A DNA stretch of 64,000 nucleotides from Paenibacillus cellulosilyticus (GCF_003182255.1 NZ_QGTQ01000003.1:62001-126000); one strand, 5' to 3'; positions 16,248 through 25,695 are shown, counted from the first letter of the stretch. Numbers and translations: made by a program. The notes: generated from the letters alone by a model not told the origin.

Positions 16248-18188
16248 TTAGATCTGTCCGCGTTCAGCAAGCATCGTTACAGCAAGAATGAACATAGCAT
16301 GGGACCAAGTAAGCGGCACAACCCACGCGGTCTTGCCTGTCGTTTTGTCGATTTGTTCCGGCAGTAGTCCGGTCTCCGTCTGATGATCGATTGCCCATTG
16401 CAGCAGCTTGTGCGCGGCTTCATACTCACCAGTTTCGATCCGATAATGGGCAAGCCAGAGCGTCGTCAAGATCCAGGGATTGCCGCCAATGTAGTTGTCG
16501 TCTTCATACCGCTTGATACCGCCGACACCAGGAACGGTCAACAATTGCTCGATCGTATTCGCTGTTTGTGCCATACGAGGATCATCTGCCGATACAGCAG
16601 CGAATGGAATCGATAGACCAAGCAGACTGATATCGACGATCGAATCGTATTCGAGCACATGGCGCGAATAGTCCTTGAGCCCAGGCTCGATCATGCCGGC
16701 TTTGCCTTTCGCGATTTCATCCGCATAACGTGCTGCGGATACGGTCAGCTTGCGTCCGCGGAAGAAGCTGCCTTTGTCCTCATTCCAGCAGTCGGAGTTG
16801 ATTGCTGCAGCCATCCGATCAGCTGCCGCATCCCACCGTTGTGAGCGAGCTTGATCGCCCTGCAGTCGTCCGAATGAAGCAGCTGCACGAAGCGCGCCAA
16901 AGACGGCCGCAGCCGAATACGTATGTTCTGCGTGACGCTCTTCCCATAGGTCATTGCTAGGACATGGGAGATTCGTCTCTGGATCAATAAATTGCAGCAG
17001 GAAGTCTGCGCCTTTCCGGACAGCTGGCCATACGCGATCCGAAAATGCTTGGTTGTTATTCGTCGAATAATGCTGCCACATACCCCAAATAATCGAAGCG
17101 CCTTCGTCAATTTGCAAGCCCCATTGCGGTGCAAGCGAGCCATCATGATAATGACGCTGCTGCCATGAACCGTCTTCATCCTGTGCGGTCAGCGCCCACT
17201 CGTAGAACGAATCAGAGAGTGAATGAAGACCCGCCTTGTCGATAGCGGTTGTAATGAACGCAGCATCACGGCCCCAGCAGTATGCATATCCACCGCAGCG
17301 GGAGAACGTCTCGTCGAATTCTGGCGCAGCAACGATGCTGCCGGTTTGTTCATCGGACATCAGCTTGAACATCAACTGAGAGCGTTCATATAGACGCTTC
17401 ACATCCGCACGGTCAGTTGGACAAGGTGCGGCTGCTTCCAAGTAACGGTGCCAGTAGTCAACGGTCAGCTGTACCCATTCCGCTGAAGGTTTGCTCTTTG
17501 CTTCCGTCAGTGCTGCATATGCAGCATTGCGGTCATGACCTGCAGCGATGTAGACAGGGAGCGTCGCTGCATCGCCTGGAGCGAGCGCTTGAATCTTCCA
17601 AGCTAATGCTCCGTCAGGCTGCATGTCGATGACAGAGCCATTCAGTTCGCCATGCTGTGCGCTATGCCATGCATGACCCGCTTGGAATTTAGTGCATACG
17701 TTTGCACTGGAGACCGCAAAAAAATGATTGCTGCGGTAGTGCACCAATGCATCATGAGACGGTTCAAACATGGTCGTATTGTACAATTCGCTCTCGCAAA
17801 CATGGAACGAAGAATGGATCAGCCATTCGAAATCAACGGGCTGATTGCCTTGGTTCGTGAACGTATGCTCCAATACAAGCAGATCATGTCCAGGTACGGC
17901 AAAATAACGGCTTTGAATCGCAACAGAGTGGCTGCTGCTTACGGACTGCACCTCAAAAATATTCGTTTTCTCTACATATTCCGCAGTATGCGACCAATTG
18001 CTGTCGGAATCATCCAACCACTCAGTCTGTCCTTCAAAGCGTATACCGCTGCGAACCGCGTCGGCATGCTGAGGGAAGTCGATATGCGGCCACCACAGAC
18101 GGTAGATTGTGCCCGTCCGCCCGAGGGCGGCGAGCATCTTGCTATTACCAACAATTGCATCAATCAAATAAGGTTTATTCGGGTTCAT
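16248..18188 (-). CDS. Glycoside hydrolase family 15 (glucoamylase / dextran-glucosidase type)
   Basis: The protein has 646 residues and no signal peptide, so it is probably cytosolic. An N-terminal beta-sandwich (about 1-250) precedes an (alpha/alpha)6 barrel. Catalytic landmarks of GH15 are CWGRD (304-308), QIDEGASIIWG with the general acid Glu362, and LLPEQIDKTTG with the general base Glu611. It releases glucose from the non-reducing ends of maltodextrins with inversion. It starts 7 bp after the lacI-type regulator on the same strand, making a two-gene operon divergent from the maltodextrin transporter. This context says it digests imported oligosaccharides. Confidence 0.92.
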   Translation of the reverse strand: MNPNKPYLIDAIVGNSKMLAALGRTGTIYRLWWPHIDFPQHADAVRSGIRFEGQTEWLDDSDSNWSHTAEYVEKTNIFEVQSVSSSHSVAIQSRYFAVPGHDLLVLEHTFTNQGNQPVDFEWLIHSSFHVCESELYNTTMFEPSHDALVHYRSNHFFAVSSANVCTKFQAGHAWHSAQHGELNGSVIDMQPDGALAWKIQALAPGDAATLPVYIAAGHDRNAAYAALTEAKSKPSAEWVQLTVDYWHRYLEAAAPCPTDRADVKRLYERSQLMFKLMSDEQTGSIVAAPEFDETFSRCGGYAYCWGRDAAFITTAIDKAGLHSLSDSFYEWALTAQDEDGSWQQRHYHDGSLAPQWGLQIDEGASIIWGMWQHYSTNNNQAFSDRVWPAVRKGADFLLQFIDPETNLPCPSNDLWEERHAEHTYSAAAVFGALRAAASFGRLQGDQARSQRWDAAADRMAAAINSDCWNEDKGSFFRGRKLTVSAARYADEIAKGKAGMIEPGLKDYSRHVLEYDSIVDISLLGLSIPFAAVSADDPRMAQTANTIEQLLTVPGVGGIKRYEDDNYIGGNPWILTTLWLAHYRIETGEYEAAHKLLQWAIDHQTETGLLPEQIDKTTGKTAWVVPLTWSHAMFILAVTMLAERGQI

Positions 18189-18195
18189 ATAAGCG

Positions 18196-19221
18196 TCAAC
18201 CTCTCTTTATCGTTGTAAGCGACGATTCGCGGACCATGAGTCGGTGAGGGATAATGATCTGCTTCTGATGGATCGTCTCCTCGTTAATCGCACGAATCAA
18301 CGTTTGTGCGGCTGTATAGCCAAGCTGGTACGTACCAATATCGATCGAGCTGATCGGTGGCGTCGCAAGCTCTGACAGTGAAATATTGTTGAAGCTGACA
18401 AGGCAGATATCATCCGGTACCTTGTAGCCTAATTCATTAAGGCCTCTAAGAACACCGAATGCTACAACATCATCGATAACAACCAATGCTGTTGGCCGCT
18501 CGGGCAAGCTCATAATGAGGGACATGGCGCGATAGCCGCTTTCTTGCAGAAATTCGCCTTCTACTGTCCAATCCGAACGAATCGGCAGTTTATGTGCCTC
18601 AAGCGCTTGGCGATACCCTTGGAGTCGGTCATTGGACACCGTCAAATTAGCTGGACCACTGACGAAGCCGATTCTTTCATGTCCTTGCGTAATCAAGTGT
18701 ACGGTCGCATCATAGGCCGCTTGTTTGTTGTCATTATTGATAGACAGCACATCCGGATGGGAGTCACTGCGGCCAATCAGGACAAACGGGAAATCGGAAC
18801 TCGCCAGAAAGGCCACAATCGGATCGTTGACTCTTGAGCTTAACAAGATAACGCCATCTACACGTCGGCCGCGTACAAGCCGTGATACGGTTTCGATCTC
18901 GTCATGCTCGCCGGTAGCTGTTGTCAGCAGCATGTCGTAACCCGCTCGGTTCGCTTGTGTCAGTATGCCGCGAAGCAGCTCGCCGAAGAAGTCATTCTGA
19001 AACAGTTCTTCCGCCGGTCTCGGAAGCAGAATGGCAAGTGTATTGGTCGTCTTCGAAACAAGGCTCTTAGCCATCATATTAGGATGATAGCCGAGCTCAT
19101 CCATGATTTGTTTTACTTTACGCGAGGTGTCCAGTGAGATTCGCGGGTGATTCGATACAACGCGCGATACGGTGGACGGGGACACGCCAGCCAGCTTGGC
19201 GATATCTTTAATCGTTACCAT
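18196..19221 (-). CDS. LacI-family repressor of the maltodextrin locus
   Basis: The 341-residue protein has a typical N-terminal HTH and hinge (MVTIKDIAKLAGVSPSTVSRVV, then ISLDTSRKVKQIMDELGYHPN) and a periplasmic-binding-type sugar domain (FVLIGR, ISSIDIGTYQLG). It resembles MalR/CcpA-type regulators. The ATG at 19221 opens the HTH; the frame continues upstream without better starts. First gene of an operon with the GH15 enzyme, divergent from malE. Three boxes with a CG centre lie in or next to the intergenic region (19241-19254, 19413-19428, 19553-19562), the first upstream of its own start. This suggests autoregulation and control of the transporter. Confidence 0.93.
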   Translation of the reverse strand: MVTIKDIAKLAGVSPSTVSRVVSNHPRISLDTSRKVKQIMDELGYHPNMMAKSLVSKTTNTLAILLPRPAEELFQNDFFGELLRGILTQANRAGYDMLLTTATGEHDEIETVSRLVRGRRVDGVILLSSRVNDPIVAFLASSDFPFVLIGRSDSHPDVLSINNDNKQAAYDATVHLITQGHERIGFVSGPANLTVSNDRLQGYRQALEAHKLPIRSDWTVEGEFLQESGYRAMSLIMSLPERPTALVVIDDVVAFGVLRGLNELGYKVPDDICLVSFNNISLSELATPPISSIDIGTYQLGYTAAQTLIRAINEETIHQKQIIIPHRLMVRESSLTTIKRG

Positions 19222-19240
19222 GACGACAACAGCCTTTCTG

Positions 19241-19254
19241 TGCAATCGTTTGTA
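19241..19254 (-). promoter_or_regulatory. LacI-family operator-like box upstream of the repressor gene
   Basis: TGCAATCGTTTGTA, 20 bp before the start codon of the repressor, resembles the two boxes on the transporter side and the cre consensus. It is probably an autoregulatory site. Confidence 0.45.
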
Positions 19255-19412
19255 ATCTTGCTGCACCTTATGTTAATCCAAGATAACAGGAATGTAAATA
19301 GACAGGCTAGTTAACCGTCATTGGACGATGAAAACGGTTGAATTGTTAAGGAAACGCGAGATAAAAAGTGGTTTTGTACCATTTTTGAAACAAAATCATC
19401 CAAAACAGCTTG

Positions 19413-19428
19413 TGCAAACGTTTTTACA
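19413..19428 (+). promoter_or_regulatory. LacI/CcpA-type operator overlapping the mal promoter
   Basis: TGCAAACGTTTTTACA has the central AACGTT of LacI-family operators and fully covers the -35 box of the promoter at 19423-19452. Bound repressor would block RNA polymerase. Whether the local LacI protein, CcpA or both bind cannot be told from sequence. Confidence 0.6.
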
Positions 19429-19452
19429 AAGGTGGGCACTGTCGTGTATGAT
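19423..19452 (+). promoter_or_regulatory. Promoter of the maltodextrin transport operon
   Basis: TTTACA (19423-19428), an 18-bp spacer and TATGAT (19447-19452). Transcription would begin near 19459, giving a leader of about 230 nt before malE. Confidence 0.55.
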
Positions 19453-19552
19453 GAGGACGTTAATAGAACGCTTACATGCTGAAATGGGCGGTAAAACAGT
19501 CGGAATTGCAGCTGTTATCATCAATTTGCACAGCATCCTGCACGCAAATGAA

Positions 19553-19562
19553 CAAACGTTTG
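19553..19562 (+). promoter_or_regulatory. Second palindromic operator in the mal leader
   Basis: CAAACGTTTG is a perfect palindrome, within ACAAACGTTTGCACA. It lies about 95 bp downstream of the predicted start site and 140 bp from the first box. That spacing would suit looping or a roadblock. Confidence 0.5.
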
Positions 19563-19688
19563 CACAAGCGAGCTGCATGCTTATGTGCACGAATAACACT
19601 GCACCCGTGTACGTCTCGTTGGAAGCGGCATAGTCGAAGTCGGAGCGCGGATCTGTTCGGTAACAACAATAGGAGAGGGGTCTTTTCG

Positions 19689-21014
19689 ATGAAGAGATGG
19701 GTTGGATTGATGGCAATTGGTACGATGGTGTTCATGCTGGCGGCTTGCGGCAGCGGCGGTAAAGATGACAACAGCACAACAACGACGGACACGCAGACGG
19801 AGACGTCGACGGATACACAAACTGCAACGGATGACCCAGCACCAGCAGAAGTAGACGATCAATTGACGCCAGAAGAAGGAGCGAGCCTCGTCGTGTGGGA
19901 CAGCAAAACGGGCCGCGAATTCATCGACGAAATGGCGAAGCAATTCGAAACGGAATATGGGGTAACAGTTAAGGTTGAAGAAGTGGAGTCGCCAGACCAA
20001 GTGAACAAGCTGACGACAGACGGTCCTGCAGGCCTCGGCGCTGACCTTGTCAACTTCCCGAACGACCAGTTGGGCCGCGCTGTATCGGCAGGTCTCGTAC
20101 TCGAGAATGACCAGTTCGCTGATGAAACGACAACGGAAAGCCAAGAAAATGCGGTTAAAGCCGTTTCTTATGAAGGCATTCTGTACGGCTACCCACGTAC
20201 GGTAGAAACGTATGCGATGATCTACAACAAAGCGATCTTCCCAGAAGGCGCTCCGAAGTCGTTCGAAGATATCGTAACGTTCGCTAAGACATACAACGAT
20301 GCGAAGAAGAACAAATACGCAATCATGTGGGAAATCGGTAACTTCTATTTCAACTACGGCTTCCTCGGCTCCAATGGCGGATACCTGTTCGGTGACGGCG
20401 GTACGAAAGCTGACGACATCGGTCTGAACAATGACGGCGCAGTTGCAGGTGCGAAATTTTTTGGCTCGCTCAAAGATATTCTCCCTATGAACACGGGCGA
20501 CGTAACGTACGACATCAAGAAAGGTCTCTTCACGGGCGGTACGCTTGGTATCGATATCAACGGTCCATGGACGCTGGCTGACTACAAAGCATCCGGTATC
20601 GATTATGGTGTAGCACCGCTTCCGACGATCGAAGGTAAACCGATGACTTCGTTCTCCGGCGTTAAAGCTTGGTATGTTAACTCCTTCACGAAATATCCGA
20701 AAGCAGCGAAGCTGTTCGCGAACTTCTTAACGAGCAAAGAAGCCGAACTCAAAGAATTCCAACTGAATGGCACGCTGCCTGCAAATAAAGAAGCCATTAA
20801 CGATGCTTCGATCCAAGGCGATGCAGTATCCAAAGCATTCCTCGACCAATTCGCAGTATCGCAGCCAATGCCTTCGATTCCGGAAATGGGCAACGTATGG
20901 AACCCAGCGGCAGCGGCGCTGTCGGAAGTATGGAACGACGGTAAAGATGCAAAAGCGGCACTCGACAACGCGGTACAACAAATCAAAGACGCAAACGCTG
21001 TAAACACGAAGTAG
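19689..21014 (+). CDS. malE: Maltodextrin-binding lipoprotein of an ABC transporter
   Basis: The 441-residue extracellular solute-binding protein (family 1) has a lipoprotein signal ending at MLAAC (Cys20), followed by a Thr/Asp/Gln-rich tether (about 25-60). The binding domain begins LVVWDSKTGREFIDEMAKQFE and contains GIDINGPWTLADYK and PLPTIEGKPMTSFSG, typical of MalE/cyclodextrin-binding proteins. The ATG at 19689 follows AGGAGAGGGG; the frame is open further upstream but there it overlaps the operators. It captures maltodextrins outside the membrane for the following permeases. A strong terminator sits between it and malF, which should make it the most abundant product of the operon. Confidence 0.93.
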   Translation: MKRWVGLMAIGTMVFMLAACGSGGKDDNSTTTTDTQTETSTDTQTATDDPAPAEVDDQLTPEEGASLVVWDSKTGREFIDEMAKQFETEYGVTVKVEEVESPDQVNKLTTDGPAGLGADLVNFPNDQLGRAVSAGLVLENDQFADETTTESQENAVKAVSYEGILYGYPRTVETYAMIYNKAIFPEGAPKSFEDIVTFAKTYNDAKKNKYAIMWEIGNFYFNYGFLGSNGGYLFGDGGTKADDIGLNNDGAVAGAKFFGSLKDILPMNTGDVTYDIKKGLFTGGTLGIDINGPWTLADYKASGIDYGVAPLPTIEGKPMTSFSGVKAWYVNSFTKYPKAAKLFANFLTSKEAELKEFQLNGTLPANKEAINDASIQGDAVSKAFLDQFAVSQPMPSIPEMGNVWNPAAAALSEVWNDGKDAKAALDNAVQQIKDANAVNTK

Positions 21015-21026
21015 CGGCAATCGATA

Positions 21027-21062
21027 AGCACCCGCCGGGATCGGCCCGGCGGGATGCTTTTT
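21027..21062 (+). terminator. Intra-operon terminator between malE and malF
   Basis: AGCAcCCGCCGGG (21027-21039) and CCCGGCGGGaTGCT (21045-21058) form a very GC-rich stem followed by TTTTT. Because malF has no evident own promoter, this is probably a partial terminator that sets a high binding-protein to permease ratio. Confidence 0.85.
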
Positions 21063-21120
21063 ACACTAGAAGTGGTAGATAAAAGAAGCAGCGAATTTGC
21101 AGGAGGGGAGCGAGACGGGA

Positions 21121-22434
21121 ATGAAGCGTCATCGCGCGACCGCAGCCGTTTTATCCGTGCTGTCGATGGGATTAGGGCAACTATATAACCGCCAATTTGG
21201 CAAAGGTATTTTGTTTCTCTGCATACAGATAGCAAGTCTTATTTATTTGATTCCAAGAGCTGGCCATGGGCTATGGGGATTGTTTACGCTGGGTGAACAA
21301 GCACAACAGCGAGTTAAAGTAGGGAAAATTACGAAGGTGATCCAAGGGGATCATTCCATTTATCTGATGATAGATGGCCTTATTATTGCGCTCATTATTT
21401 TGCTCGTTGTTGGCATCTATATCGCTAACATTTATGATGCGCATCGTATCGGTAAAGTGAGAGATACGGGCGGCAAAACGAACAATTTTATTCAAACCTA
21501 TAAGTTTGTAACGGATCGCTATTTCCCGCATCTGTTGCTTTCGGTTCCGGCTTTTGGTGTTCTGTTCCTGACCATTATGCCGATCTTGTTTACGATAATG
21601 TTGGCGTTTACGAACTATTCGTCGCCTGGACATATACCACCGGCCAAGCTGGTTGATTGGGTTGGCTTCCAGACGTTCGCTGATTTGATTCAGTTGAAAT
21701 CTTGGAGCGGAACGTTTCTCGGTATTCTGAAGTGGACGGTTATTTGGGCCGTTGTCGCAACATTTACTACTTACTTCGGTGGTTTGCTGGTTGCGCTTCT
21801 CATCGAGCAGTCGGGTATTCGTTTCAAAAAAATGTGGCGTACGATCTTCATTCTGCCTTATGCGATTCCACAGTTGATCTCGTTGCTCGTCATGCGGAAC
21901 TTGTTTAACGGCCAATTCGGCCCGATCAATCAATATTTGAAGGCGTTTGGCCTTGGCACGCTGCCGTGGCTGACGGATCCATTCTGGGCTAAAGTGACGG
22001 TTATCGTCGTTAACATGTGGGTTGGTATTCCGGTCTCCATGGTGCTCATTCTTGGCGTACTTACTTCGATTCCGAAAGATATGTATGAAGCAGCAGAAGT
22101 GGACGGCGCTACCGCTTTCCAAAAGTTCCGCATCATTACGATGCCGTTCATTCTGTTCTCGACGGCGCCAATTCTGATTACGCAGTTCGCAGGTAACTTC
22201 AATAACTTTAACGTTATCTTCCTGCTCACAGGCGGTGCGCCAGTGAATGGCGACTATCAATATGCAGGCCATACCGACCTGCTCGTTACGTGGCTGTACA
22301 GTCTGACGCTGAACTTCAGTCAGTTCAACATGGCTTCGGCGATCGGCATTATCATCTTCATAATCGTCGCGACGTTCTCGATTATTAACTATCGCCGCTC
22401 GCGGTCGTTTAAAGAGGAGGATATGATCCAATGA
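21121..22434 (+). CDS. malF: Maltodextrin ABC transporter permease MalF
   Basis: The protein has 437 residues. The N-terminus carries an extra short membrane domain (LSVLSMGLGQLYNRQFGKGILF) and another TM pair before the canonical permease core. The cytoplasmic EAA loop reads EAAEVDGATAFQKF at about residues 323-336 and docks onto the ATPase subunit. Ends RRSRSFKEEDM. The ATG at 21121 is preceded by AGGAGGGG about 12 nt away. malG overlaps its stop codon by 4 nt (ATGA). No ATP-binding subunit (MsmX/MalK) is in the operon, so a shared ATPase from elsewhere is expected, as in other Bacillota. Confidence 0.92.
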   Translation: MKRHRATAAVLSVLSMGLGQLYNRQFGKGILFLCIQIASLIYLIPRAGHGLWGLFTLGEQAQQRVKVGKITKVIQGDHSIYLMIDGLIIALIILLVVGIYIANIYDAHRIGKVRDTGGKTNNFIQTYKFVTDRYFPHLLLSVPAFGVLFLTIMPILFTIMLAFTNYSSPGHIPPAKLVDWVGFQTFADLIQLKSWSGTFLGILKWTVIWAVVATFTTYFGGLLVALLIEQSGIRFKKMWRTIFILPYAIPQLISLLVMRNLFNGQFGPINQYLKAFGLGTLPWLTDPFWAKVTVIVVNMWVGIPVSMVLILGVLTSIPKDMYEAAEVDGATAFQKFRIITMPFILFSTAPILITQFAGNFNNFNVIFLLTGGAPVNGDYQYAGHTDLLVTWLYSLTLNFSQFNMASAIGIIIFIIVATFSIINYRRSRSFKEEDMIQ

Positions 22435-23267
22435 GGAAGCGCAACAGTATATTCAGGCTGTCTATCAGCTACATCATTCTTATCATTATCGCGATCGGCG
22501 CGCTGTACCCTGCATTGTGGGTTGTGCTGTCGTCCCTGCGACCAGGTGCATCGCTGTACAGCGAGCATCTGTGGCCGGATCATTTCACGTTTGCACACTA
22601 TAAGGAGCTCTTCCATAATAAACAGTTCCAGTATGGAAAGTGGTATGTGAACACCCTTAAGATTGCTACGCTGACAATGATATTCTCGACGACGCTTATG
22701 ACGCTTAGCATGTACGCGTTGTCTCGCTTCCGTTTCAAAGGACGCCAGACCACCTTGACGATTATGCTCGTGCTGGGCATGTTCCCAAGCTTCATGAGTC
22801 TCATTGCGATCTATATCTTCTTGCTGCAGCTCAATTTGCTTGATACGCATACGGCAATCGTACTCGTTTATTCGGCAGGCTCCGTGCTCGGCGGGTTCTT
22901 GGTCAAAGGCTTCTATGACACGGTTCCTCGCAGCTTGGACGAAGCGGCACGTATCGACGGTGCAAGCCATATGCAAATTTTCGTTCGCATTATGCTGCCA
23001 TTGTCCCGTCCGGTACTGACGTACATTGCACTCACATCGTTTGCTGGCGCATGGGTTGACTTTATATTCGCCCGGCTTGTATTGCGTACGAAGGAGAAAT
23101 GGACGCTCGCAGTCGGCATGTGGGATATGGTGAACTCGTTCCAGAACAGTAACTTTACGCTGTTCGCGGCTGGTGCGGTACTTATCGCGATTCCGATTAC
23201 AGTATTGTTTATTTTCCTGCAGAACTTCCTGGTGCAAGGACTTACGTCCGGCGCGTCCAAGGGTTAA
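22431..23267 (+). CDS. malG: Maltodextrin ABC transporter permease MalG
   Basis: The 278-residue inner-membrane permease has six predicted TM segments and the EAA loop DEAARIDGASHMQIF at about residues 170-184. It pairs with MalF to form the translocation path. Start at the ATG that overlaps the malF stop codon (translational coupling). The following amylase gene begins 14 bp after its stop. The length and the C-terminal FLQNFLVQGLTSGASKG ending are typical of MalG. Confidence 0.93.
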   Translation: MRKRNSIFRLSISYIILIIIAIGALYPALWVVLSSLRPGASLYSEHLWPDHFTFAHYKELFHNKQFQYGKWYVNTLKIATLTMIFSTTLMTLSMYALSRFRFKGRQTTLTIMLVLGMFPSFMSLIAIYIFLLQLNLLDTHTAIVLVYSAGSVLGGFLVKGFYDTVPRSLDEAARIDGASHMQIFVRIMLPLSRPVLTYIALTSFAGAWVDFIFARLVLRTKEKWTLAVGMWDMVNSFQNSNFTLFAAGAVLIAIPITVLFIFLQNFLVQGLTSGASKG

Positions 23268-23281
23268 TGGGAGACAGACGT

Positions 23282-24961
23282 ATGAAGCAGAAGATGAAAA
23301 GATGGATGCATACAGGGACGGCGGCATTTATGCTGTCGTCCTTTCTTGTAGGCTGCAGCGATGGAAGTGAAGTTGCGGCACCTGATCAGACTTCGAAGAG
23401 GTCGACTGATAATCAATTAGGAGCAATCAGCGCCGATGCTAATAACGCTAAGGAAGCGCAATCCGTTGGTTGGGGAGAGGTCGATGAGCAGCCATCTACG
23501 GTTTATTATGAGCTGTTCGTGCGTTCCTTCGCTGACTCGAACGGTGATGGCATCGGTGATTTGAATGGCGTGACCGCTAAGCTTGATTACTTGGCTTCGC
23601 TGGGCGTTGGCGGCATCTGGCTGATGCCGATTACAGAATCGCCAAGCTATCATGGCTATGATGTAACCGATTATAAGAAGGTCGAGTCGGACTACGGTAC
23701 GCTCGACGATCTGAAGCGATTAGTGGATGAAGCGCATAAGCGCGGAATCAAGGTCATTATGGATCTCGTCGTGAACCATACGAGCAGCGAGCATCCATGG
23801 TTCAAAGAAGCGCTGGCGAACCCTTCGAGCCCGTATCGCGATTGGTATCATTTTGCGGCAGCAGATAAGAAGGTTCAGACCGATAGCGCGGCAGGGGCGG
23901 ACAGCGCATGGCATGGGAGCGGAGATAACCGCTACCTGAGCATTTTTTGGGAAGGCATGCCTGACTTGAACTTCGATAACGCGAAGGTGCGCGAGGCGAT
24001 GATTGATGCAGGGCAGTTCTGGCTCGATCAAGGTATCGATGGCTTCCGTTTGGATGCGGCCAAGCATATCTATGGGGACTATGCGTCCACAATTCACACG
24101 AAGGAAGTGCAGGATCTCAATCAAGCCTGGTGGCAGGAGTTCCGGGCAGGACTCGTCAAGACGAAGCCAGATGTATACCTCGTAGGGGAAGTGTGGGATT
24201 CCACAGCCGTCATCGCACCACTGCTGAACCATGCACTCGACAGCGGATTCAACTTCGACTTGGCTGCTAAGCTGATTAGCGGGGCGGACCGTGAGCAGGA
24301 TCCGGACGTAGCCTTTGGGCTGATGAGAGCCTATGAGGCGTATGAGCAGGCATCTGATGGGGCGTTCGTAGACGCGCCATTCTTAAGCAATCACGATCAG
24401 CAGCGTGTCATGACGGCGTTGAAAGGCAATGCGAATCATGCGCGCATGGCGGCGGCGATGCTGCTGACGCTTCCGGGCAATCCATTCATCTATTATGGGG
24501 AAGAGCTTGGGCTGACAGGCAGCAAGCCGGATGAGCGTATTCGAGAGCCGATGCCATGGACGGCATCACTCGAAGGAGCGGACGAGACGAGCTGGATTCA
24601 GCCGATGTTCGCGAAGGGGGGCGATGTATCCGTGGAGCGGGAGGAAGCCGATTCGAGTTCGCTCCTGCAGTGGTACAAACAATTGATTCAGTGGCGCAAC
24701 GAAGAGAAAGCTTTGCATGACGGCGGAATTGACTCCTTCAAGCTTGGTGACGAGAAAGGGCTCTCGGCCTATGTTCGGATGACCGCTGATGAGCGTGTCC
24801 TTGTCGTGCACAACTTAACGGGCAAGCCGCTGCAGGCAACGATTGATGATGAGACAGCATACGGTGCTTTCACGGGTATAGCGCATACGACGGACACGTC
24901 TGCGACGCTGGACCAGCATACGCTTGAGATGCCGCCTTATAGTACGGTTATAATAAAATAG
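23282..24961 (+). CDS. Lipoprotein alpha-amylase (GH13)
   Basis: The 559-residue GH13 enzyme has a lipoprotein signal ending LVGC (Cys25), so it is tethered to the outer membrane face. The (beta/alpha)8 barrel has all catalytic residues: nucleophile Asp258 (GFRLDAAKH), acid/base Glu303 (VGEVWD) and Asp372 (FLSNHDQQR). The N-terminal VYYELFVRSFADSNGDGIGDL is also diagnostic. It cleaves alpha-1,4 bonds in starch or maltodextrins to supply substrates for MalE. The ATG at 23282 is chosen over 23267 because GGGAG lies 8 nt before it. Last gene of the mal operon, followed by a terminator. Confidence 0.93.
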   Translation: MKQKMKRWMHTGTAAFMLSSFLVGCSDGSEVAAPDQTSKRSTDNQLGAISADANNAKEAQSVGWGEVDEQPSTVYYELFVRSFADSNGDGIGDLNGVTAKLDYLASLGVGGIWLMPITESPSYHGYDVTDYKKVESDYGTLDDLKRLVDEAHKRGIKVIMDLVVNHTSSEHPWFKEALANPSSPYRDWYHFAAADKKVQTDSAAGADSAWHGSGDNRYLSIFWEGMPDLNFDNAKVREAMIDAGQFWLDQGIDGFRLDAAKHIYGDYASTIHTKEVQDLNQAWWQEFRAGLVKTKPDVYLVGEVWDSTAVIAPLLNHALDSGFNFDLAAKLISGADREQDPDVAFGLMRAYEAYEQASDGAFVDAPFLSNHDQQRVMTALKGNANHARMAAAMLLTLPGNPFIYYGEELGLTGSKPDERIREPMPWTASLEGADETSWIQPMFAKGGDVSVEREEADSSSLLQWYKQLIQWRNEEKALHDGGIDSFKLGDEKGLSAYVRMTADERVLVVHNLTGKPLQATIDDETAYGAFTGIAHTTDTSATLDQHTLEMPPYSTVIIK

Positions 24962-24969
24962 CGCAGCTA

Positions 24970-25006
24970 AAACCCTCTCCGATCGCTAACGAATGGAGAG
25001 GGTTTA
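24970..25006 (+). terminator. Terminator of the mal operon
   Basis: AAACCCTCTCC (24970-24980) and GGAGAGGGTTT (24995-25005), an 11-bp stem with a 14-nt loop. Confidence 0.8.
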
Positions 25007-25118
25007 CATTTGTCCGACGGAAATAAATTGTTATAGAAGCAGGGAAGGTCAAAATGTGTAAATTGGCTTGTCCGAGCTTTTTATTGTACCACACAATGAT
25101 TCGGTTAGAATGGTAGAT

Positions 25119-25670
25119 TTATTGTTTGGAATAGGGCGTAATTCCCTTCGTATACAGGTTGTCCACTAGCTTGAAAAATTGTTCTGACGATAAATCCTTT
25201 TGTCGCTGGAGCCAAAGACGAAATAAAGAAAGGGACGTTGAGAGGTAAAACTCAATCAAGTACGGCGTTATGGAATGGTTTTGCGGAAAGTCTAAATCCA
25301 ATCTATCCAAGGTGATGTCTCTTTTCAAGCGATTTAAAAAACGAGCGTTTCCATAATCGCCCAGGAGGGCGCTGAGCATTGAGAGATGCTCTTTTTTGTC
25401 CAAACAATGGAGTGCATTTTGGACCGTGTGCAGAGACAACTCTTTATTCGCTAATTCTTCTTTTATGTAGTTCAATAAATTATTTTCAACAAAGTCTAAC
25501 AGTTCGTAAATATCAGAAAAGTATTGATAAAATGTACTGCGGTTATATCCAGACTTATTCGCGATCTCTTGAATGGAGATTTTTTCAATCGGCTTCTGGC
25601 TATATAACTCACAAAAAACATCTATAAAAATTTGTTTTGTTTTCTCTGTTATTTCTGGCTGCTTTTTCAT
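25119..25670 (-). CDS. TetR/AcrR-family regulator
   Basis: A 183-residue repressor-type protein with an N-terminal TetR HTH (residues about 30-50, ISIQEIANKSGYNRSTFYQYFSD) and an all-helical ligand domain without a recognised specificity. The ATG has a GGAG SD at 7 nt. It is divergent from a ketopantoate-reductase-like gene, and the 145-bp gap contains a 12-bp inverted repeat (25696-25707/25771-25782) placed close to both starts. The expected role is local control of that enzyme and of itself. Base composition turns AT-rich here compared with the mal operon, which suggests separate origin. Confidence 0.9.
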   Translation of the reverse strand: MKKQPEITEKTKQIFIDVFCELYSQKPIEKISIQEIANKSGYNRSTFYQYFSDIYELLDFVENNLLNYIKEELANKELSLHTVQNALHCLDKKEHLSMLSALLGDYGNARFLNRLKRDITLDRLDLDFPQNHSITPYLIEFYLSTSLSLFRLWLQRQKDLSSEQFFKLVDNLYTKGITPYSKQ

Positions 25671-25695
25671 TGTATACTCCTATTCGAACAAGATT

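Noticed and set aside
21271-22431. A 386-codon open frame antisense to malF
   Set aside because: Arg/Asn/Gln-rich low-quality sequence opposite a clear permease; a codon-bias shadow.
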